This document shows, in pieces, positions 43,901 to 45,266 of a stretch of DNA of 45,266 nt. The translations under genes were made by a program, and so were the position numbers. The notes below the pieces were generated by a model. That model was not told the origin of the DNA. It made no database searches and was given only the letters and a program-made list of their open reading frames with translations. Numbering within the stretch: position 1 is the first letter of the stretch; each line of letters begins with the position of its first letter. This DNA comes from Stenotrophomonas sp. UBA2629 (lineage in GTDB: Bacteria; Pseudomonadota; Gammaproteobacteria; Xanthomonadales; Xanthomonadaceae), in contig DEOB01000010.1 in NCBI GenBank assembly GCA_002359895.1, positions 684,550-729,815 on the forward strand, written 5' to 3'.

Positions 43901-45266
43901 GTGATCTGGAAGTGGTTGCTGTCCAGGTGACGGGCAACGCCCAACTGGTCAGTGGCGGCAATCTGGATCTAACGACGGGCACGGTCGGCGGCAACGCCAC
44001 GCTGTCGAGCGTTGGCAGCACCACGGTTGATTCGCTGGCAGTGCAGGGCTCGCTGGATGTGACCTCCGGCGCAGCCTTGGCCGCGCGCGTGTTGTCTTCC
44101 GGTGCGGCGATGACGCTTGCGTCCGGCAGCACGCTGGATGTGCAGCAGCTGAGCAGCGGTGCTGATCTCACGGCAGATGCGGTGGGCACGTTGTCCATCG
44201 CCGATGCGACGGTGATCGGCAATGCAGCCATCGACGGTGAGTCTGATGTGGTGATCGGACAGGCCGTCGTGGTCAAGGCGCTGGCAGTCAACGCCGCCAA
44301 CGATCTGACCGCGACCACGCTGGATGTCGCAGGCAGCAGCACGCTGAGCAGCGGCGGCAATACTTCGGTGACGAGCTTCAACGGCCAAAGTGATCTGTCG
44401 GCCACGGCAGGCGGGAACCTGGCGCTGGACAACGGCACGGTCGGCGGCAACGCCACGCTGTCGAGCGTTGGCAACACCACGGTTGATTCGCTGGCAGTGC
44501 AGGGCTCGCTGGATGTGACCTCCGGTGCTGCCTTGGCCGCACGCGTGTTGTCTTCCGGTGCGGCGATGACGCTATCGTCCGGCAGCACGCTGGATGTGCA
44601 GCAGTTGAGCAGCGGTGCGGACCTCAACGCGGACGCCGTGAGCACGCTGTCCATCGCTGACGCGCGCGTGGCCGGCAATGCGACCATCGACGGCCAGGCC
44701 GACGTGGTGCTGGGCACGGCGGAAGTCGGCAAGGCATTGGCAGTGAATGCCGTCAATGATCTGACCGCGACCACGCTGGATGTCATCGGCAACAGCACGC
44801 TGACCAGTGGTGGCAATACCTCGCTGACCACGTTCAACGGTCAGGGTGATCTGTCGGCAACGGCCGGTGGTGATCTGGCCTTGGGCACCGGCACGGTGGG
44901 GGGAAACGCCACGCTGAGCAGCGTTGGCAGCACCACCATCGACACGCTGTCGGCACAGGGCACGCTGGATGTGACGTCCGGTGCAGCCTTGGCTGCAAAC
45001 GCCCTGAAGTCTGGCGCAACGATGACGCTGTCCTCTGGCAACACGCTGGATGTGCAGCAGCTGCACAGCGGTGCGGATCTCAACGCGGACGCTGTGAACA
45101 CGCTGTCCATCGCGGATGCACGCGTGGCTGGCAATGCGACCATCGACGGCCAGGCCAACGTGGTGCTAGGCACGGCGGAAGTCGGCAAGGCATTGGCCGT
45201 AAACGCCGCTGTCGATCTGACTGCCACCACGCTGGATGTCATCGACAACAGCACACTGACCAGCGG
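28942..45266 (+). CDS. Giant LktA-family filamentous adhesin (partial, open at right edge)
   Basis: A single frame stays open from ATG 28942 (GGAG at 28931-28934) to the window end, more than 5,440 codons with no stop. The N-terminus has an extended signal: about 29 polar residues, then a hydrophobic core and cleavage near AVWA-G (residue 47). Residues about 55-220 form a haemagglutination-activity/TPS-type secretion domain (INGTLNGLLADEATVGGRVFF, VGKTGVLNVGSLSVATP). Then follow dozens of Ala/Gly-rich beta-helix modules of about 45-60 residues with the recurring pattern AGAxAxGxxxVGAAxxxN...TTxAxV, interrupted by a few charged or helical inserts, a region near residues 3,350-4,750 with longer unique segments, and a C-terminal block of 152-residue repeats. 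Only six cysteines, in three close pairs, were found. The protein resembles the leukotoxin LktA family adhesins; it probably acts at the cell surface. Its secretion pore is not in the window. Confidence 0.9.
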   Translation, partial: MNRITTTGKNRLSVKASLLEEQQPRPARLAAAIGSVLGMALPFAVWAGDAGSSMTTDGNTATTVTPAGGDHWKVTTATTKGRASGAVAFNSFKEFGIEQGQTVDLILPTKDGSQVHNLVNLVSDSRAYINGTLNGLLADEATVGGRVFFVDPHGLLVGKTGVLNVGSLSVATPRQAVMGDILAGGEALDGLLYGTLKPEQLDSGAVDIQGRINAANGVRVQARAIDVTGTILVAVAPAGGRDANASLQRVDEAAVNTGGAGAPLVLLNDGGKIQLRAAAITDTGFGLREAKATVTVGGVLEADDIELTATAAVDSSYDKDSAAFDDVEANVVGSLTDVGTLTDLGDALVNLGVDKVLGEQVSFLHAKTTARVEVTGSAKLTALNDITLHASTRQAIDNSAAGKAYDKGEFATDAQGNPVKDASGNPVPKKHLLSLGAAYGQINATTEAIIGSNATVTAGGELAVKADADTAMKLAAESFAQNNTKLGFTAAISNVNVTTRAVIESGGATLTAGSVNVSAVNTSSIETSATARADAQGAVGLAGAVSLQNIAAEARLDRGVTTHATGGSSGDVTVQAASITSLNKTTSLIAGPKPEPKPGEEEIKQIKDEGRDGLMSVVQSLAGSGIGAAISKISGDGDAGGGNGGTTPTTPPKASPFRLGGAISFVDGEHTAKASIGSGATITSAGDIVVDSQVIDAQIGNHAISNVLAKGKNADGSAFALSGAITIANLKHDAQTLINSGAQLSGQHIGLASDVRLPRDFSALTGAVPDFSSFDKFKDSLTAAKNLITDPSDLFGSYSAAKGSAEEVAIGGAVSYFKAKNSARTDVASGASLKTTDTSGKAWTSALDGKDHADKVRARSFDAAADISATTDVTALHAAGDLALKNLKTSNVGDGGAALGGSVGYMDYDNTAAAIVNDGVTIDAGAGSIAVDAANKEFIVSLALQSGQGGSIGVNGTASALDLDSHTLAGISNRATLTGGKIGVSADENLFVWSVAGAVTMSDSISVGASVAYQQMDTDAQAFIGQVPDDFKTGSTNTAGQVNTGDLSVKADSHGLAGAVAAAGAITKSSSEKLKQEQDALAQKQNAENPGFLDSLKTRALGKVTALEGMAKKADSDGNAGLTKYFDKAKGLLGSGSQQGQGAQAPQPKFGISLSGSATVNRARQNTKADISNAVVKDNSGNGVKLDIAAVNKTLLISISGALSVTAAGSDNTQGSASLAGGVAYGDIQNTTRAGLLNSYVVDAGDVNVTARNESEQVNVGLSVGVNASSDQTTAAAGAISATVAMSKNTTAANVSGSTIQGKAGAAADVDVKAVNESKIANGGGALYAGGKAGMGAAVTYAEVKDDTRAGIHGGDISGVHDVRVRAADASRIVAAAASGGASTQNNGVAVAGSVLVNQVASTTVASIDGGATISFDGNLEAFAGTASIDDVSSTTNGCESGAGVDYCGDAIGGIQVDANADVESKEDTRVDAAGRNGSKSSIIAVAGMMQVGGNNAGVAFAYNTIKNTHAVSVNDATLTATSAGKIALTAADKADILAVSAGIGGSTGNFTGVGSASYNAIGNTTSVLVGSSVPDAQGVANKAGATLTAGNITLDASDEAFIGSFAGAATLGSKVAVGAALTINDIGNNTLALAEGAALDVDSGKVALQAANKAKILSGAVAVGAANNVAIQGSVGWSTIGNTAQALLKGGTLQAGVLDVDAHNSSKVYTLAGAVAGSGTAAIGAAINVATIKDTTRAQVDGTALEVTGTLDVNAAADATTKTLAIAGALAGTASIAGSNTSNFIDNTTEASITGVTGQGAGVTGDVTVSADTQGKTYSLAGALAIGGTAGVGAASSVNSIGGDTTAVVNGAALSNANSVAIEAANRSLIRTAAVSGAGAGSAAVAGSVTTNLISSTTGASLVDSVVNNDAADVVVRARDERNIDSLAGSAAVAGSVGVGAAVAYNDIGGSTSAVVKGNALDLDVRNLLVSADASGAAGSNGNRIRTIAAGLGGGGTVGGAASVAVNRMQGTVSARIEGGADVVAQNNVGVLAAQAQSIDVFAGSVGGGSAAGIGLGTVVNLVNGTTEAGIYGSTTEVTALGHGNALKGINSGVRTAANTHSSRTDTAGMNFDEIDLRTGSIDVHGVAVNAATRQQVSTLGFSGALGTTPIASGAVAVMAAVNQIAGQTVATIKDAKINQHGVSASSDPEAASDSLANNVQSVDVRASHHVASASYVAGIAGSPGVFSGAGALSTNLFDSSSAASIDGAKVSAADATTVAGNGSQNALAIVVGAAAGLVGGAATGVVNDFNTTTRASVVGGTLRSGSLDVTANSDNAASLVGGAGSAGLGAAVAGTALVNVGSSSTQARVGQAGRATDVSVSRTLDVAARSRSDFNGVAISGALAGGAGVAGMAQVHLLENDTQAVIQNATVSATDTSVVADEILRLSSYSGALGVGVSGSGVGAGASVAILGSSVRANVLDSNITASGEVAVNAASDRAVDMVTMTGGAGLSTGIGGAASLLLAGVGSTGDSGSELGGTFGSLKQLGSGEKVNSAALQGTLGTQGASALNARGSVNLGSLQGRGDRVQATVSGGSLVARDVGITADSRMRSSNTVGGVGVGGLGVGGAFGMTGLYGTTEASLAAAKTRASSVEVVARAGDGAGGKAAELDVYAGAAGLVGVGAAVGIANLEQTVTASVKGDVAVTGQAGALDVRAADDSELDVFATGLAAGAAAAGVVVAKAERDANVAAWLANDSIVSGFSDVIIDAASSGGAQAKARGAAGGVLAGASAAVALADDSSRANAWLGDRSKVSGVGGDVSVSASARPDVSAEAEGAAVAVGLAVGAAVADATSHTTVGAWVGNNSVLANRGGLNVSAAVEDGAVDARALAGSGGMYLAGAGAFATADSRNAVDAEIRDGVMVHGEATAQGGTNGYGRGGDVSVKATNNSHQSADARGITAAGLLAAGVVKAKAISRSTTDLRIGDSTVLFAGDVVLGASGTDENTAKAKAGTGGLLAGNAALASTDSSSDTSLLIGRNAVMDVSRLEARAEHNARYGGSADSTSAGVLNASGANVSNVAASDVHIQIGQDARLISAGSTTLRTDNNYNSTLGSALAVSAAGGGVLTGSAAQVTTELKGSSVIDVGSGALLRTGQQPGEGDTGALDVVAATRANTDDRAGLTTGGAINVAVVKARTNAALQNKVNIANNAKLQSSYMLNVGTYANTDIGASALVNTWGVLAAVGKSDADVTLDMDQQVNVESGAALESLHNAFVSAGQDGMNGWTSRLATNAVALGYSRGLIAIPDSSARSTLNSGASTRLAAGSSLLSGAFVSLGSYGENVFRNADGAATGYNLGFIPVTVRDNKSSGTTTGDVLVDGTVVAGRYNVLDIVINADGTLSKSGAGGDVLEFESSLWDSNALKAVLNADGIHSFDETAGKAAKTWSIGDLYAAGGDIILFGNNIRGSGSMTAKGAPRITIVNNSNHNLLLAGDILVPDYSGGNILFTGNSDKAVGIGLSQNPGLGNALVDISNLGNKGSAIGTGGRISVTGGKLNIYNAEGSIYGWGEQLAENVTINAPKGEVGYNLGTGSWYGNIASSLWRQHSLAWGITNADDAAGFIANAVYGQAAKQAGMTLTDYLLYKGYDTSKSSGGGSIFVYGACNYRVGDKDCTQSSLKGQFYDGGQVSKYSHESTNFVPRVNARTLVKVLSEQPGDVTATAQNGAGNTGPGINAGSGIKITANYIDVNVALKAGKPVDYSAIVSDSQGLRAWIDAKDAQGTKGIFDVPVEYVSRTSGDSQQIRLKYDSLNRQFIVPDIWANGGGSITLDGKIVSTSTSGSLNVISGKGSVVIDNKLADVGLQLGNILVGNGAPGQITIRDRLRNVSTWYQRDAHGNVSARVGAVNASGWSSTELSPLTTTDAYNPQGGMRGRWTQTANIRRNINGAYQGAMSAENWRWVDANGKTLYDGQQWAVSGMEYYNGSGNGNLFESQITGWFGDEVDWGVNYRCEKGNSQGCRYNYGFPGENQFKDGDTWRTHWGLRAPTHGRLIVTNTVKADNAIAINFKSNDAGVLDIDSGQTIRINGVLKNTDGSTSLTSVYGSIESVSNDARIITNKLTLEAGRSIGTLVGAQPGDAANPIDIQMVAYKDANGTTVEAGSITARAGGDVALDVDSAAKVLISAGNGTAAGNVWLRAKYNIEGVNTGTASITGGDITLYSTYGGIGSLSKPLLLRANEFLRSDGAMEGGLVTAKAADDIALGDLAGDFWVKHIESTAGDVLIDARDGSIFSASQRGAASFLSEAQLNSLRDNLKLYQGAGEQSVLGYQSQVDASYAEYFQLLGLGSVSGGQFVAGSKAITLYRSMAEAAREQSLDDAGVAAYLAERYARLTVVFADAFGSTWEQETVFASGFDDAFRYELAGNVGDSAQVAARKGALYDSLTNDSQWTRDQLQYVFNANALEPSSGSALNAEPVIMGRNITLRAKNNLGRLANEYTVSLADVNSGAISDDAALAMRLATTPGDVEMLDANGNVLTAQQVRDGGVVVSLRIKSTAPVVVDARGKVDAIVGADTYLHGSSTLAFSRFSGGGNARIGSDGDILGVSGVAGPSISVGKDLSLSALRSIMGDDGQPLRVQVNGTLLLADAGQHVKLAQQNGNLRIGVVNANQDVVLDVAGGSLLSYLKDVAAVSGRDIQLVVRDDIKDESGAMLAVQIITGGQLNGAAGGDVGLSSKTGMPIGTLTAGGELRLATTTGALSAEVLDAGAGLAVTGYAGVDIGEATAGQKATISAPMGDVTVGSLVADSADLNAGKQLTLGDADIQQILRILALQSAVLEAGAVVHSGSEVHIDAAGFSMGAGSQLSAGKVVSVRTAGDMSLGHVAVSGNQVGSTLTLIADGRIQSNGDVAVNVGGGSNVQATLTAGQGIGTRGQALTVNVGNLAAASAAQGDVVLALPKGGLVGHLEATEGDVLLAADEHVQVAVIRADGAVELDAASANVDTIVAGDLDARTAGDLEVVAVQVTGNAQLVSGGNLDLTTGTVGGNATLSSVGSTTVDSLAVQGSLDVTSGAALAARVLSSGAAMTLASGSTLDVQQLSSGADLTADAVGTLSIADATVIGNAAIDGESDVVIGQAVVVKALAVNAANDLTATTLDVAGSSTLSSGGNTSVTSFNGQSDLSATAGGNLALDNGTVGGNATLSSVGNTTVDSLAVQGSLDVTSGAALAARVLSSGAAMTLSSGSTLDVQQLSSGADLNADAVSTLSIADARVAGNATIDGQADVVLGTAEVGKALAVNAVNDLTATTLDVIGNSTLTSGGNTSLTTFNGQGDLSATAGGDLALGTGTVGGNATLSSVGSTTIDTLSAQGTLDVTSGAALAANALKSGATMTLSSGNTLDVQQLHSGADLNADAVNTLSIADARVAGNATIDGQANVVLGTAEVGKALAVNAAVDLTATTLDVIDNSTLTS
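43978..45266 (+). repeat. 456-bp tandem repeats inside the adhesin gene
   Basis: The sequence beginning GGCACGGT(C/G)GG recurs at 43978, 44434 and 44890, exactly 456 bp (152 codons) apart. There are two full copies and a third of 377 bp cut by the window edge. Nucleotide identity between copies is high, including silent positions, which points to recent duplication or gene conversion. Each unit encodes GTVGGNATLSSVG, TLDVTSGAALAA, TLDVQQL and STLTSGGNTS-type strands, a beta-helix pattern. A degenerate copy may precede 43978. Confidence 0.93.

Noticed and set aside
43978..45266. Tandem repeats considered as a CRISPR or satellite array
   Set aside because: The unit is 456 bp, a whole number of codons, and is fully coding within the adhesin frame.

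Overview
The window looks like a stretch of a high-GC gammaproteobacterial chromosome of the family Xanthomonadaceae, most likely Stenotrophomonas or a close relative. The main pointers are the divergent ampR and L2-type class A beta-lactamase pair, and the block yebC-ruvC-ruvA-kup-ruvB-ybgC-tolQRAB-pal-cpoB-queE-queC. The L2 protein, read from memory, is clearly divergent from that of S. maltophilia, so another species is likely. This assignment is inference from gene content, not from a database search.

Left part (1-11.9 kb): a dispersed-type hairpin repeat; ampR/blaL2; a CPA2-type cation/proton antiporter; a membrane Ser/Thr protein kinase with a TPR-like C-terminal half; a small exported protein convergent with a four-repeat DUF3011 protein across a shared bidirectional terminator; aspS; a GNAT acetyltransferase; a DUF6624-like gene split by one in-frame TGA; and an alpha/beta hydrolase.

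Central part (11.9-24.3 kb): conserved housekeeping genes. yebC, the ruvC/ruvA/ruvB Holliday-junction genes with the potassium transporter kup between ruvA and ruvB, the complete Tol-Pal envelope system (ybgC, tolQ, tolR, tolA, tolB, pal, cpoB), two preQ0 genes (queE, queC) separated by a strongly structured spacer, and a tRNA-Lys(UUU) with its terminator.

Right part (24.5-45.3 kb): directly after the tRNA lies a block that reads as one functional unit. It holds an ECF sigma factor of the type usually encoded beside Ser/Thr kinases (TTG start proposed), a second membrane kinase colinear with the first one, a SapC-family protein, and a giant LktA-type filamentous adhesin that stays open for more than 5,400 codons and runs off the right edge inside nearly identical 456-bp tandem repeats. 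The working hypothesis is a kinase-activated sigma factor controlling surface deployment of the adhesin. No secretion partner (TpsB-type pore) is inside the window; if present it would lie beyond the right edge.

No stretch longer than 300 bases lacks a gene. No insertion sequence, CRISPR array or prophage gene was seen.
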